Shown: positions 53,961 to 62,566 of the stretch, in pieces
Layout of the letters: each line of letters starts with the position of its first letter
Position numbering within the stretch: the first letter of the stretch is position 1
Assembly: GCA_002729885.1 (NCBI GenBank)
Contig: PBUB01000009.1
Coordinates: 1-64,000 of the forward strand
Direction: 5' to 3'
DNA: 64,000 nt
Source of the DNA: Spirochaetaceae bacterium
GTDB taxonomy: Bacteria; Spirochaetota; Leptospiria; Leptospirales; Leptonemataceae
Position numbers and translations under genes: made by a program
The notes under the pieces: generated by a model
Database searches by the model: none
Told to the model about the DNA's origin: nothing
Seen by the model: only the letters and a program-made list of their open reading frames with translations

Positions 53961-55753
53961 TTGAAGGAAACTATTTTTCCGATAACGATGATCTAATGCT
54001 TCATTTCGACCACATCATTCGCTGGAATGAGGTGGTGGAAGCCTACGAAGCTGATTTTTTCGATGCGCGACGGTACCAGGAAACCGGGGATGAACGATTT
54101 GCCATGGCACCGTCCAGCAAAGAAGAAGCCCTGGACTACTACCGTTCGGTGCTGGATAGTGCAGGGGAATTCGCAGGACGTAAGATCGCTCCTCATGTTC
54201 AACAGCTGGACCAGGAGGGAGTACGATTTGAAAACGGAAAAGTGCATTTCCCTTCCAGGATGCTGGAACTGGTGGAGGAAGCCAGACAGGCCGGTCTGCA
54301 GCCCACAGGATTGGCCCGGGAATATGGCGGCCTTGGATTGCCCTGGACCGCCCGAGCATTCTTTACTGAGATGATGTATCGAGTGGATGCATCAGTTACC
54401 ATCGCCATTGGATGTATCAATCTGGCAGAAATCATAGAACGAAATGGTAGCGATGAAATGCGACAGCGCTGGATACCTGCCCTGGCGGATGGCCAGTATG
54501 CATGCGCCATGGGATTAACCGAACCGGATCATGGATCCGATCTGCCCAATCTTCGCACAAAAGCCCGGCCTGCCACGGAAGAAGAAAAGAAGAAATACGC
54601 AGAGTTCGCCGGCGAAGATAGTGATTCTCTCTACATGCTGGAAGGAGCCAAAAGGTTTATTTCCCAGGGATGTGGTACCGGCGATAAACCTGCTCTGCTA
54701 TTGCTGCTTGCTCGCACCGGCGGTCCGGATAGTGGAGCCAGAGGCTTGAGTTTCTTTCTGGTGAATAGTGATTATGCGAAGGTAGCTGGAATCGAAAAAA
54801 AAATGGGAATGCATGCCTCTCCCACATGCGAAATTGTTCTGGAGGATACTCCAGGATTGCTGGTAGGCCAAACCGGCATGGGTCTTGTCCGTTATACCAT
54901 GGGCATGCTCAATGGTGCGCGTATGGGAATTACTCAGCAGTCAGTGGGCCTTTCTACGGCGGCCTACGAAGAAGCCAGAAAGTATGCCTCGGAGAGGGTT
55001 CAGTTTGGTCGTACTCTGGACCACATACCTGCAGTGTCTTCGATGCTGGAGGATATGCAGAGTAGAATCCAGGCCATGCGATGTCTACAGTTTGAAGGTG
55101 CCCGCGCCATGGATCTTTACTACTGGAGAGGTGAGCATCTGAAGCGACAGGGGGCCACCGATAAGGATGTAAAAAGCGATACAATCATCAAATACTGGGA
55201 AAAGCTGGCCGGGATCCTTACACCCATTTCAAAATTCTATTGCTCGGAAAGCTGCATCGAGATCGTAGGCCAGGCCGTACAGATTCATGGTGGAGCCGGC
55301 TTTACAGACGATTACGATGTGTCCCGTCTGTACAGAGACTCGCGTATAGTTACAATCTACGATGGAACCTCACAGATCCAGGTAAATGCTGCCATTGGTG
55401 GCGTAGTCACGGGAATGGGCCCCCAGGGATTTTTGCGGGAGTATCTGGACTGCGAATGGGATCATTTCGATAGTTCTGAAACCAGAATTCTGGACGAGAT
55501 GCGAGATACCTTCGAACAATGTATTCACAGATACAAAGAATTATTGTCCGAGGAGAGAGAAAAAGTGGCCTCTCTGATCGTGGAAGGGGCCGCAAGATTG
55601 CTTTGCTCCATGCTATATTATCGCTCCACTCTGAAGCTTGAGGGTGATGTCCGTAAGAATCGCCTGGCTCTGTGCCAACGTTACCATCTGGATTGCATTG
55701 CATTTCTTGCTGGAGTCGAAAAGCGACTTACCATGCAAACCGTGAATGCATAG
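53957..55753 (+). CDS. Acyl-CoA dehydrogenase family protein with Asp at the catalytic base position
   Basis: A 598-residue flavoprotein of the long acyl-CoA dehydrogenase branch. REYGGLGLPWTARAFFTEMM, CAMGLTEPDHGSDLPNL, GAKRFISQGCGTGD, KKMGMHASPTCEI, RVQFGRTLDHIPAVSSML and VQIHGGAGFTDDYDVSRLYRDS are in order. The usual catalytic Glu lies in IYEGTxxIQ; here the motif reads IYDGTSQIQ, so Asp replaces Glu. It should still bind FAD and acyl-CoA; the activity of the Asp form is uncertain. It is coupled by ATGA to the DUF3365 gene, an odd pairing between a cytosolic dehydrogenase and a secreted haem protein. Confidence 0.9.
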   Translation: MIEGNYFSDNDDLMLHFDHIIRWNEVVEAYEADFFDARRYQETGDERFAMAPSSKEEALDYYRSVLDSAGEFAGRKIAPHVQQLDQEGVRFENGKVHFPSRMLELVEEARQAGLQPTGLAREYGGLGLPWTARAFFTEMMYRVDASVTIAIGCINLAEIIERNGSDEMRQRWIPALADGQYACAMGLTEPDHGSDLPNLRTKARPATEEEKKKYAEFAGEDSDSLYMLEGAKRFISQGCGTGDKPALLLLLARTGGPDSGARGLSFFLVNSDYAKVAGIEKKMGMHASPTCEIVLEDTPGLLVGQTGMGLVRYTMGMLNGARMGITQQSVGLSTAAYEEARKYASERVQFGRTLDHIPAVSSMLEDMQSRIQAMRCLQFEGARAMDLYYWRGEHLKRQGATDKDVKSDTIIKYWEKLAGILTPISKFYCSESCIEIVGQAVQIHGGAGFTDDYDVSRLYRDSRIVTIYDGTSQIQVNAAIGGVVTGMGPQGFLREYLDCEWDHFDSSETRILDEMRDTFEQCIHRYKELLSEEREKVASLIVEGAARLLCSMLYYRSTLKLEGDVRKNRLALCQRYHLDCIAFLAGVEKRLTMQTVNA

Positions 55754-55835
55754 AGTTCGCATTCGATTTGCTGTAAATTTCGGTCATGTTGCGCGCTATA
55801 CATCGCGCACGGGCCCGGGCAGGGAATTTTCTTGC

Positions 55836-55863
55836 TTGCATGGACGTTGTACTCTGATATAAT
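55836..55863 (+). promoter_or_regulatory. Promoter of the small lipoprotein gene
   Basis: TTGCAT (55836-55841) and extended -10 TGATATAAT (55855-55863) with 16-base spacer. Transcription would start near 55870, giving a 5' leader of about 110 bases that contains the hairpin at 55880-55897. Confidence 0.7.
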
Positions 55864-55879
55864 TCTTTTTCGCATCCAT

Positions 55880-55897
55880 CGGACAGATTACTGTCCG
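55880..55897 (+). promoter_or_regulatory. 5'-leader hairpin of the small lipoprotein gene
   Basis: CGGACAG (55880-55886) pairs perfectly with CTGTCCG (55891-55897) around loop ATTA, about 10 bases from the predicted transcript start. It could stabilise the message or act as a protein-binding site. The same sequence is also a DNA inverted repeat, so an operator role is an alternative. Confidence 0.55.
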
Positions 55898-55980
55898 GTC
55901 CTGAAAATCCAGGATCTGATCGGAATATAGAGTCAGGTTGGATGCGACATTAATTCATATCAAAAGAATGGAGTGAGCGA

Positions 55981-56349
55981 ATGAAAATCGTAAAGCAACA
56001 AAAATGGATTCTTATTCTGGCGGCCGCAATGGTGTTCAGCCTATCTGCCAGTTGCAATGAAGCTTCGGCAAAGTCAGAAGGGGTGCAGGGAACTTATAAA
56101 GTAGAAGGTACCAATCCTGATGGTACAAGATATAGAGGAAACGTTACTGTAACTCAATCCGGAGATGATTACATCTTTAACTGGAATATCGCAGGGGACC
56201 AGTATTCCGGAAAAGGTCAGCTGAGCGGAACCGAGCTTACCGTTGACTGGGGCCAGGAGCATCCTGTGATCTATCAGGTTCAGGAAAATGGAGCTCGTCT
56301 GGAAGGCACCTGGGCCGATGGTCAGGGCACGGAAACACTGTCGAAGTAG
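55981..56349 (+). CDS. Small lipoprotein of a beta-sheet repeat family
   Basis: A 122-residue protein with signal peptide and lipobox SLSASC (Cys 25). The mature part, GTYKVEGTNPDGTRYRGNV followed by YIFNWNIAGDQYSGKGQL and LEGTWADGQGTETL, has the regular beta-strand pattern of a small bacterial family found in secreted and outer-membrane proteins of unknown function (G-x-Y-x-V-x-G-T-N-P-x-G). It has its own promoter and structured leader, which suggests high or regulated expression. GGAGTGAG precedes the ATG. Confidence 0.82.
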   Translation: MKIVKQQKWILILAAAMVFSLSASCNEASAKSEGVQGTYKVEGTNPDGTRYRGNVTVTQSGDDYIFNWNIAGDQYSGKGQLSGTELTVDWGQEHPVIYQVQENGARLEGTWADGQGTETLSK

Positions 56350-56578
56350 TCTTGCCAGTCTGAGCCTATAGCTATCTGAGTCTATGGCTCTTCTCATCCG
56401 GAGTACATCGCGGCATCTTGTTCCGCGGCAACTTTTGCTAAAGAGATCACGGTATGGTTTTCCCAGGTGGTTGCTTAGCCAGACCATGACGTGGTACTCT
56501 CCAGTGTCGTTGAACTCAAGAGATACTCATCTCTGAATCTGCGAGCACGGGGATTGGAAACCGGAAGCTGGTAATGAA

Positions 56579-56600
56579 AAAGGCCGCATGCGCGGCCTTT
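56579..56600 (-). terminator. Intrinsic terminator after tRNA-Val
   Basis: A perfect 9-bp stem, AAAGGCCGC (56579-56587) with GCGGCCTTT (56592-56600), encloses loop ATGC. The A-rich left flank gives a T-rich tail on the minus strand. It ends the rpsT/tRNA-Val transcript, 22 bases past the tRNA, and may also act on the plus strand. Confidence 0.85.
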
Positions 56601-56622
56601 CTGTTTAATTGGTGAAGTGCTG

Positions 56623-56695
<73 letters not shown>

Positions 56696-56702
56696 GAGAG
56701 TA

Positions 56703-56981
56703 TTAAGCAGAAGCCTGAGAGGCTCCTCCGTTTACCAGGTGGGCCAGACGGGACTTTCTTCGGTCTGCCTGACGATGGTGGATCAGATTACGTTTTCCTG
56801 CACGATCTACGAATGCAGAAAAGAGGCGAAAAGCTGCTTTCGCTTCGTCCGTCTTTCCTTCAGCAACCAGGTTTCGCACCTTCTTATCGAAAGTTCGCAG
56901 TCTGGCTTTTTGCTGAGCATTCAGCGCACGACGTCTTTCTGTTCTTCTTATATCCTTTTTAGAGGACTTAATATTAGCCAC
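56703..56981 (-). CDS. rpsT: 30S ribosomal protein S20
   Basis: A 92-residue protein of the small ribosomal subunit that contacts 16S rRNA. ANIKSSKKDIRRTERRR at the N-terminus and the helical, Lys/Arg-rich body (KARLRTFDKKVRNLV, HHRQADRRKSRLAHLV) are diagnostic. The start is GTG at 56981 with GGAAGGTGG 6 bases upstream; the frame extends further upstream, but that part is not protein-like. It is followed within 7 bases by tRNA-Val. Confidence 0.95.
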   Translation of the reverse strand: MANIKSSKKDIRRTERRRALNAQQKARLRTFDKKVRNLVAEGKTDEAKAAFRLFSAFVDRAGKRNLIHHRQADRRKSRLAHLVNGGASQASA

Positions 56982-57031
56982 AATTAACCACCTTCCAGCA
57001 AGGAATCCGGATGGTGGGTTGCCGGTCAAGT

Positions 57032-57059
57032 GTTTTAACCAAAAACGGCCTGGACTCAA
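57032..57059 (-). promoter_or_regulatory. Possible rpsT promoter
   Basis: On the minus strand TTGAGT (57054-57059) and TAAAAC (57032-57037) have a 16-base spacer, about 50 bases before the GTG. Each box deviates from consensus at two positions. Weak, motif-based. Confidence 0.35.
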
Positions 57060-57068
57060 TGGGAATGC

Positions 57069-57100
57069 TTGACCCGCACTGGAATGCATGCGCTCATAAT
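57069..57100 (+). promoter_or_regulatory. Possible amidohydrolase promoter
   Basis: TTGACC (57069-57074) and CATAAT (57095-57100) lie upstream of the amidohydrolase ATG at 57127. The boxes are good, but the 20-base spacer is long, so strength is doubtful. Confidence 0.35.
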
Positions 57101-57126
57101 AGATTGCGGTTTTTTGGATCAGGATT

Positions 57127-58386
57127 ATGTCCAATGCCGTCCGTTTTGCCCGAAAAGAGATGGGGGGATCTGTGGAACGCTGGCAACTTACAAATGCGGA
57201 AATATATCAGGAAGATGGTTTCCACTCCATGTCCGGCCTGTGTTTTTCAGGAGATTCCATTGAAGAAGTACTCTCCGATGGGGATGAGTACGACGATATC
57301 CTGAGTCTGAATCTGCACGGCCTGGCCGTCTTGCCAGCATTGATCAATGGGCACGATTCTCTTCTGGCCAGTTATCTTCCCTATCGAGGCCGAGGATTTC
57401 CCCACATGAACTGGCTGTCCTGGGACAACGAGGTGAAATCCTCCCAGGAATTCCAGGATCGCATGCTTCTGGACGTTTCTGATCTGTACCGCATTGGTGC
57501 TTACAGGAATCTAATGCATGGATGCACCCTGGTGGTGGATCACATTCCCGACTTTGTTCGCAAGCCCTTTGAGGATCAAATACCGGTCACATTGCTTTCT
57601 GATTTTGGAATCGCCCACAGTGTTTCATCCTACTCGCTGAAATGGGGGGAGGGGATTTCCCGGGAGTATCAGCGAGCCAGAGATAAAGGACTGCCCTTTA
57701 TTGTTCATATTGCAGAGGGCTTTGACCCTGAGAGCAGGAACTCCCTCAAGATGCTGGAAGAGTTTGGAGCCCTGGGACCGGAAACCGTGCTGGTTCACGG
57801 GCTTTCCCTTTCCGAATCGGACCTGGATCGTGTGGCCGAGGCCGGGGCTCGATTGGTGTGGTGCCCGGTAAGCAATGAGTTCCTCTATGACCGGACAATG
57901 CCGGTGGAGGCTGTGCTGGAGCGCCGAATTCCATTCTGCCTGGGCACAGATACATCCATGGCCGGAGGCAAAGGGATGATCGACAATGTTCAACTGGCAC
58001 GTCAATTCCTGGCTTCCCATGTGGATCTCTTACCAGAAATACTGCTGTCCAATCCATCCCGTATATTCCGGCAGGAAGATAGGGGCTCCCTGGAACCGGG
58101 AAAAAAAGGTGATGTAATGGTTGTTCAGAGCCGGAGCCGGGATATTCATGAAGTATTGAGCGACCTGAGTCCGGAAAAGGTTTTCCTTGTCGTTCGGGAC
58201 GGTGTACCGGTCTATGGGGAGGAAACCCTGGAGCCTGTGTTTCGGCATTGCAATGTGAATTTTGATCGAATTCAGGTGGGTACTTCCCGAAAATTGATTG
58301 TAGCGGGTATTTCCGGGATGGTAGAATCTCTATCTTCTGTGGCCGGACGCGACCGAATTCCAGAAATACTGCCAGTAGCTTTATAA
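57127..58386 (+). CDS. Amidohydrolase-family protein with altered metal motif
   Basis: A 419-residue protein with the amidohydrolase TIM-barrel layout of chlorohydrolases and guanine/cytosine deaminases. The N-terminal metal motif, usually PGLIDxHxH, reads LPALINGHDSLLAS, so the second His of HxH is Ser. Later ligand positions are intact: FIVHIAEG (His), VLVHGLSLSE (His) and FCLGTDTSM (Asp). A C-terminal beta segment (LEPGKKGDVMVVQ, VFLVVRDGVPVYG) closes the family's composite sandwich. One metal could still bind. Substrate unknown. It is 1 base before the cyclic-nucleotide-binding/TPR gene and probably heads that operon. Confidence 0.82.
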   Translation: MSNAVRFARKEMGGSVERWQLTNAEIYQEDGFHSMSGLCFSGDSIEEVLSDGDEYDDILSLNLHGLAVLPALINGHDSLLASYLPYRGRGFPHMNWLSWDNEVKSSQEFQDRMLLDVSDLYRIGAYRNLMHGCTLVVDHIPDFVRKPFEDQIPVTLLSDFGIAHSVSSYSLKWGEGISREYQRARDKGLPFIVHIAEGFDPESRNSLKMLEEFGALGPETVLVHGLSLSESDLDRVAEAGARLVWCPVSNEFLYDRTMPVEAVLERRIPFCLGTDTSMAGGKGMIDNVQLARQFLASHVDLLPEILLSNPSRIFRQEDRGSLEPGKKGDVMVVQSRSRDIHEVLSDLSPEKVFLVVRDGVPVYGEETLEPVFRHCNVNFDRIQVGTSRKLIVAGISGMVESLSSVAGRDRIPEILPVAL

Positions 58387-58387
58387 G

Positions 58388-59470
58388 ATGCCTGTTTCAA
58401 GAATTTATACCGGTGGTTCCATCGTCTATTTCCAGGGCGACAAGGGGGACGATGTATACGTGCTTCAATCCGGTCGCGTGGTACTGATAAGTACCGCCAT
58501 TGATTCCGGCGAGGAGATCCGGGAAGAAGTACAGGTAGGGGAATTCTTCGCTGTAAAGTCCAGCATGGGACGTTATCCTCGAGAAGAAACAGCCCAGGTG
58601 ATTGGAAAGACTACCCTGGTAGTTTTTAAGCTAAACGAATTCGAGCAGTTTATTCTAAAGAATACTCGATTGATTCTAAAGATGCTACGAGTATTCTCCA
58701 AGCAATTGAGAGACATTCATCGCCAGGTGCGAAACATCCTGAAGGCTGATTCAACTCGCGATCCCGCTTTCGAATTGATGAATGTAGCCGAGTCCTTCTA
58801 TAAATCCGGCAACGTGGATCATGCCGTGTACGCCTTTGAGAGATATCTGGGCTATTATCCCAGCGGAGAGTTTACATCCAGAGCCCAGGAACTTCTTCAG
58901 ATGGCGCGAAAGGGCCAATCCTATCCTACAGGTTATCCCGAACTTGAGTCTCAGGCGGGGCCGGGCCATGATACCCTGGACCCATCCTTTATGGCTCAGA
59001 GCATGCTTCCTGCGGATTCCGTGGACGATGATCCGTTCGCCATGCCAGAAGACGATAGTTTTGGTTCGGACGATGGCGGGGCCGTAGATGCCACGGAGCT
59101 ATTACAGGAAGGCCAGGAGCACTTTCGCAACGGAGATTTCGAAAGTGCGGCGGAACTCTATCAAAAAGCCCAGGAAGTAACCAGTCCCCATTCTGAAGCA
59201 GAGGCTGCCGCTGTGGCCCGTTGCCTTTACGAACTGGGTAGAACACAGATCAAACTGAAACAGGTCAATGAAGCTTCCCAGACTTTCAGCGCCTACATCA
59301 AGCAGCATCCTACCGGTCCGTCCGTGAAGCCTTCCATTTTTCAGCTGGGCATGATTGCTCAATCGTCCGGAAACAATGAAAGGGCTGCAACGTTATTCAA
59401 GAAAGTAGTGTCCATGAATCCGCCAGATGAAATGACAGATGAGGCCAAAAAGAGGTTGGAAGCGCTATGA
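58388..59470 (+). CDS. Cyclic-nucleotide-binding-like domain fused to TPR region
   Basis: A 360-residue protein. Residues about 1-115 form a cNMP-binding fold (GDDVYVLQSGRVVLIS, VGEFFAVKSSMGRYPREETAQV). The phosphate-binding cassette lacks the FGE and R-(T/S)-A residues of true cAMP receptors, so nucleotide binding is doubtful. An acidic linker follows, then TPR repeats (about 235-355: ATELLQEGQEHFRNGDFESAAEL, SIFQLGMIAQSSGNNERAATLF). No DNA-binding domain is present. It likely scaffolds the Crp-family protein encoded next, with which it overlaps by 4 bases. Confidence 0.85.
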   Translation: MPVSRIYTGGSIVYFQGDKGDDVYVLQSGRVVLISTAIDSGEEIREEVQVGEFFAVKSSMGRYPREETAQVIGKTTLVVFKLNEFEQFILKNTRLILKMLRVFSKQLRDIHRQVRNILKADSTRDPAFELMNVAESFYKSGNVDHAVYAFERYLGYYPSGEFTSRAQELLQMARKGQSYPTGYPELESQAGPGHDTLDPSFMAQSMLPADSVDDDPFAMPEDDSFGSDDGGAVDATELLQEGQEHFRNGDFESAAELYQKAQEVTSPHSEAEAAAVARCLYELGRTQIKLKQVNEASQTFSAYIKQHPTGPSVKPSIFQLGMIAQSSGNNERAATLFKKVVSMNPPDEMTDEAKKRLEAL

Positions 59471-60111
59471 TGTTACTTCCTGAATCTCTATTCGAGAAGT
59501 TCGGCAAGACCTTCGAGCCGGGACAGATCATTTTCTGCGAATTCGAACCAGGAAACGATTTCTATTTTATTCAAGACGGTCAGGTAAAGATTACCAAGAC
59601 CTTTGGTCAGACTCAAAAGACTCTGGATGTGCTCTCGGTGGGCGATATCTTCGGAGAGATGGCCATTCTGGAAGAAGAGCCTCGAAGTGCCAGCGCCATA
59701 GCCATGGATACAGTGAAGACGTTGCATTTTAATCGTGCGAACTTCGATACATTGATGAACGGCAACCCTCAGCTGGCCCACCGACTGCTTGTAATTTTCT
59801 CTAAAAGAATATACGATGCGAAAAGACGATTGCAGATTCTGCTTCTGGAAGATCTGCAAGCTAAAGTTGCAGATGTATTTCTCATGCTTGCTGAAAAGGA
59901 TCCCAATTACGGAAAGATCAACAACATGGTCTTCAACATTTCTGTGGATGATGTGGCCAACTGGTGCGGCCAGCCAACCCATGAAGTGCAGAGAGTAATC
60001 AGTCAGTTTGTGAAACAGGGAAAAGTGGAGCTATTTGCCGATCGCATTGTAGTACCGAATATTAACGACCTGGGAAGAATTGTCGCAGCAAAACGAAAAA
60101 GCAATCAGTGA
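59467..60111 (+). CDS. Crp/Fnr-family transcription regulator
   Basis: A 214-residue protein. The N-terminal cNMP-binding domain has DFYFIQDGQVKITKTFG and an intact phosphate-binding cassette (FGEMAILEEEPRSASAIA, with Glu and Arg-Ser-Ala). A dimerisation helix follows, then a winged helix (about 145-205: SVDDVANWCGQPTHEVQRVISQF). It should respond to cAMP, and two class III cyclases are encoded in this window. The ATG overlaps the preceding stop. The MscS-like gene begins within its last 32 bases. Confidence 0.92.
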   Translation: MMLLPESLFEKFGKTFEPGQIIFCEFEPGNDFYFIQDGQVKITKTFGQTQKTLDVLSVGDIFGEMAILEEEPRSASAIAMDTVKTLHFNRANFDTLMNGNPQLAHRLLVIFSKRIYDAKRRLQILLLEDLQAKVADVFLMLAEKDPNYGKINNMVFNISVDDVANWCGQPTHEVQRVISQFVKQGKVELFADRIVVPNINDLGRIVAAKRKSNQ

Positions 60112-61219
60112 ATGGGTTCGTGGCTGGATTCCGGACTGGTTGCAAAGCTTCCAGTTTCTGGATATAGAATTGTGGCAGTGGATTGGTATGCCCCTGGCCA
60201 TCGCTCTGGCTCTGGGATTGGCCTTTCTGATAGGCGGCCTTATTATAAAGGTCCTGCGAAAGCTATCCAGCAAGACTGAAATCTCCTGGGACGATCAGCT
60301 CATCGATCAGATGAAGGGTCCCTTCCGATTTTTCTTCTTTATCCTGATCCAGTTCATTTCCTTTCGGCTTCTATTTTTGCATCCTTCTGTTCAGGACGTG
60401 GTAGATCGCGTACTGCTGATTACCCTGGTCATTGCTCTTGGCTGGGCCGGTCAGAGAGTTATTGGATTTCTCTCCATGCTGGCCTTGATGGCCGCATCCC
60501 GGGAAGACATTCATCGCAGTCGAGGAATTCGAACCCGGGTGGCCGTATTTCGTAGAATTGGCGGAATATTCATCGTAGTGTTTTGCGCTGCTCTAATATT
60601 GATGCAGTTCGACGTAGTGCGAAAGATCGGAGTTTCCCTGCTGGCATCAGCGGGTATTGCCGGAATTATGATTGGTTTTGCAGCCCAGCGATCCATTCAA
60701 AGCCTTGTAGCCGGCCTGCAGATTGCTATTACCCAGCCAATCCGCCTGGGAGACGTGGTTATTGTAGAAGGACAGTATGGCACGGTGGAAGAGATCCAGC
60801 TCACTTTTGTGGTGGTTCGCACGTGGGATTTGCGCAGACTCATTCTGCCGGTAGGAGATATCCTGCATTCAAGCTTTGAAAACTGGACCAGAAGCTCCTC
60901 CGATCTTCTGGGCACCGTGGAGGTGCACGCGGATTACTCGGTGCCGGTGGATGAAGTGCGTAAGGCCCTGTTGGAATTCGTAAAGGGATGCGAAAACTGG
61001 GATGGTAAGGCTGCAGGGCTTCAAGTGACTCAGGCTACTGACCGAACGATTGTGCTAAGGGCTCTCATCAGTAGCACGGACTCAGCCAAACTCTGGGATC
61101 TGCGATGCCAGGTCCGGGAATGGCTGGTTGGCTATATGCAAAAAGAACAATCCGGGAAATTTCTGCCTCAGATTCGCCTGGACAACAGCTACTGCCGAGA
61201 TCCAGGGCCCGGGGGCTGA
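60080..61219 (+). CDS. MscS-family mechanosensitive channel
   Basis: A 379-residue membrane protein. Four hydrophobic segments (about 28-55, 75-95, 105-130 and 155-175) lead into the pore helix and beta domain: SAGIAGIMIGFAAQRSIQSL, AITQPIRLGDVVIVEG, YGTVEEIQLTFVVVRTWDLR and ILPVGDILHSSFENWTRSS. These are the standard MscS features. The C-terminal alpha/beta region follows. It releases osmolytes on hypo-osmotic shock. Likely start is TTG 60080, giving a 32-base overlap with the Crp-type gene; no nearer good start was found. Confidence 0.9.
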   Translation: MSQQNEKAISEWVRGWIPDWLQSFQFLDIELWQWIGMPLAIALALGLAFLIGGLIIKVLRKLSSKTEISWDDQLIDQMKGPFRFFFFILIQFISFRLLFLHPSVQDVVDRVLLITLVIALGWAGQRVIGFLSMLALMAASREDIHRSRGIRTRVAVFRRIGGIFIVVFCAALILMQFDVVRKIGVSLLASAGIAGIMIGFAAQRSIQSLVAGLQIAITQPIRLGDVVIVEGQYGTVEEIQLTFVVVRTWDLRRLILPVGDILHSSFENWTRSSSDLLGTVEVHADYSVPVDEVRKALLEFVKGCENWDGKAAGLQVTQATDRTIVLRALISSTDSAKLWDLRCQVREWLVGYMQKEQSGKFLPQIRLDNSYCRDPGPGG

Positions 61220-61341
61220 AACCGAAAAACAAGCTCCGCCTGAAGAAGTGGATTTAACTAGGCGACCCTTGCGAATACGGCTCTGCGGAGACTCTTCGCC
61301 GGACAAGGGCTTCGATAACTGGCACTTCCGTGGGTTGCCGG

Positions 61342-61677
61342 TCATACCTGCCCCCGTGAGGGCATTCTGGAAGTAAACACCCATTGATCCAGAACGGCCT
61401 GGGACACCGTGGCATCCAGTTTGACCCCGTACTGATATACATGGCTGGCGCTCATGATTGCGCCGGGCCCATGCTCCTTTCTATAAAGGATACGACCGCG
61501 AACCGATGCATTCGCAATTTGCAAGGTTACGTTCCCGGAGGGGATCACCTTTTCGCTCAGAAACCCCACTCCACCCCGGGAAACATTCATGCTTACGCAT
61601 TGAACCGTGGATTTCGGGGTTTTTACTGTTATAGGAAGCACCGAGTTAATTCGTTTCTCTTTGCGTTTCTCAGCCAT
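61342..61677 (-). CDS. PilZ-domain protein
   Basis: A 111-residue single PilZ domain. The N-terminal RKEKRINSVLP supplies the Arg-rich R-x3-R motif, and VSMNVSRGGVGFLSE the (D/N)-x-S-x-x-G motif that binds c-di-GMP. The barrel strands continue to YGVKLDATVSQ. It could read c-di-GMP levels set by the REC-EAL phosphodiesterase. It is alone on this strand and convergent with the MscS gene. Confidence 0.88.
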   Translation of the reverse strand: MAEKRKEKRINSVLPITVKTPKSTVQCVSMNVSRGGVGFLSEKVIPSGNVTLQIANASVRGRILYRKEHGPGAIMSASHVYQYGVKLDATVSQAVLDQWVFTSRMPSRGQV

Positions 61678-61779
61678 AGTCTATTGGACGAGCTAAACAA
61701 AGGTAGCGATGGCTGTCCAGTGGACGGAAAGCGGTGGACCTGCGAATGTTTGCAGGTCCGACTCTTTCTGGACCTGGTA

Positions 61780-62259
61780 CTAGCCCAGGTTTTCTTCGAT
61801 GCTTTTTATGACAGAAGCATCCGATGGGCTGGTTTTCGGAGAAAACCTCTGAAGCACTTTTCCCTGACCATCTACCAGGAACTTCTCAAAATTCCAGCTG
61901 ATGTCTCCAGGGAACGCTGCATTTTCGCCGGCCAGAAACTGGTATACAGGATGGCGATTCTGGCCATTTACATCGACCTTGGAGAACAGATCAAAGGTAA
62001 CATCGTATTTGGTTGAGCAGAACTGCTGGATCTCTTCTTCAGAACCAGGCTCCTGGCCCATAAACTGGTTGCAGGGGAAGCCAAGGATGCGAAAGCCTCG
62101 ATCTTTGTACTTTCGATATAGCTCTTCCAGATCTTTATACTGTGGAGTAAGACCGCACTTGCTGGCCACGTTTACCACCATCACTAGATTTCCTTCATAA
62201 TCCTTAAGCGATCTTTCATCGCCCTGAATCGTACTGGCTTTGATTTCATGAAGAGACAT
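61780..62259 (-). CDS. Glutathione peroxidase family protein
   Basis: A 159-residue thiol peroxidase with the GPx pattern: NVASKCGLTPQYKDLEELY (peroxidatic Cys, not Sec), GFPCNQFMGQEPGS (Gln of the catalytic tetrad and a second Cys) and SWNFEKFLVDGQG (Trp/Asn). It should reduce hydroperoxides using thioredoxin or glutathione. ATG 62259 is chosen because GGGAG lies 5 bases upstream; an earlier in-frame ATG at 62322 lacks a site. Confidence 0.95.
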   Translation of the reverse strand: MSLHEIKASTIQGDERSLKDYEGNLVMVVNVASKCGLTPQYKDLEELYRKYKDRGFRILGFPCNQFMGQEPGSEEEIQQFCSTKYDVTFDLFSKVDVNGQNRHPVYQFLAGENAAFPGDISWNFEKFLVDGQGKVLQRFSPKTSPSDASVIKSIEENLG

Positions 62260-62566
62260 ACTTACTCCCTGGTCTTTAAGATTTGCGGTCCTGAACAGGC
62301 CCGCTGTCTTGTAGAATAGCAATGGATGACTCCAGGGGCCAGTCCATTCTACCTTCCTTTCTATTGGGCCAGGCAGACCACAATGATTCCTCGGTTCCGG
62401 TCATCCAGCCATGGCGTGGGTCCAGTTCTCGACGTATACTGGCCATCCGCCATTATCCTGCCAGATGAACCATGTGAAATCTGTTCGAGGTCCATGGCCG
62501 CTCAACACCGGGGAGACCGGATCATCATTCTCTAGTCTCGGGGGCTCTACTTTTCCGGGTGCTAGT

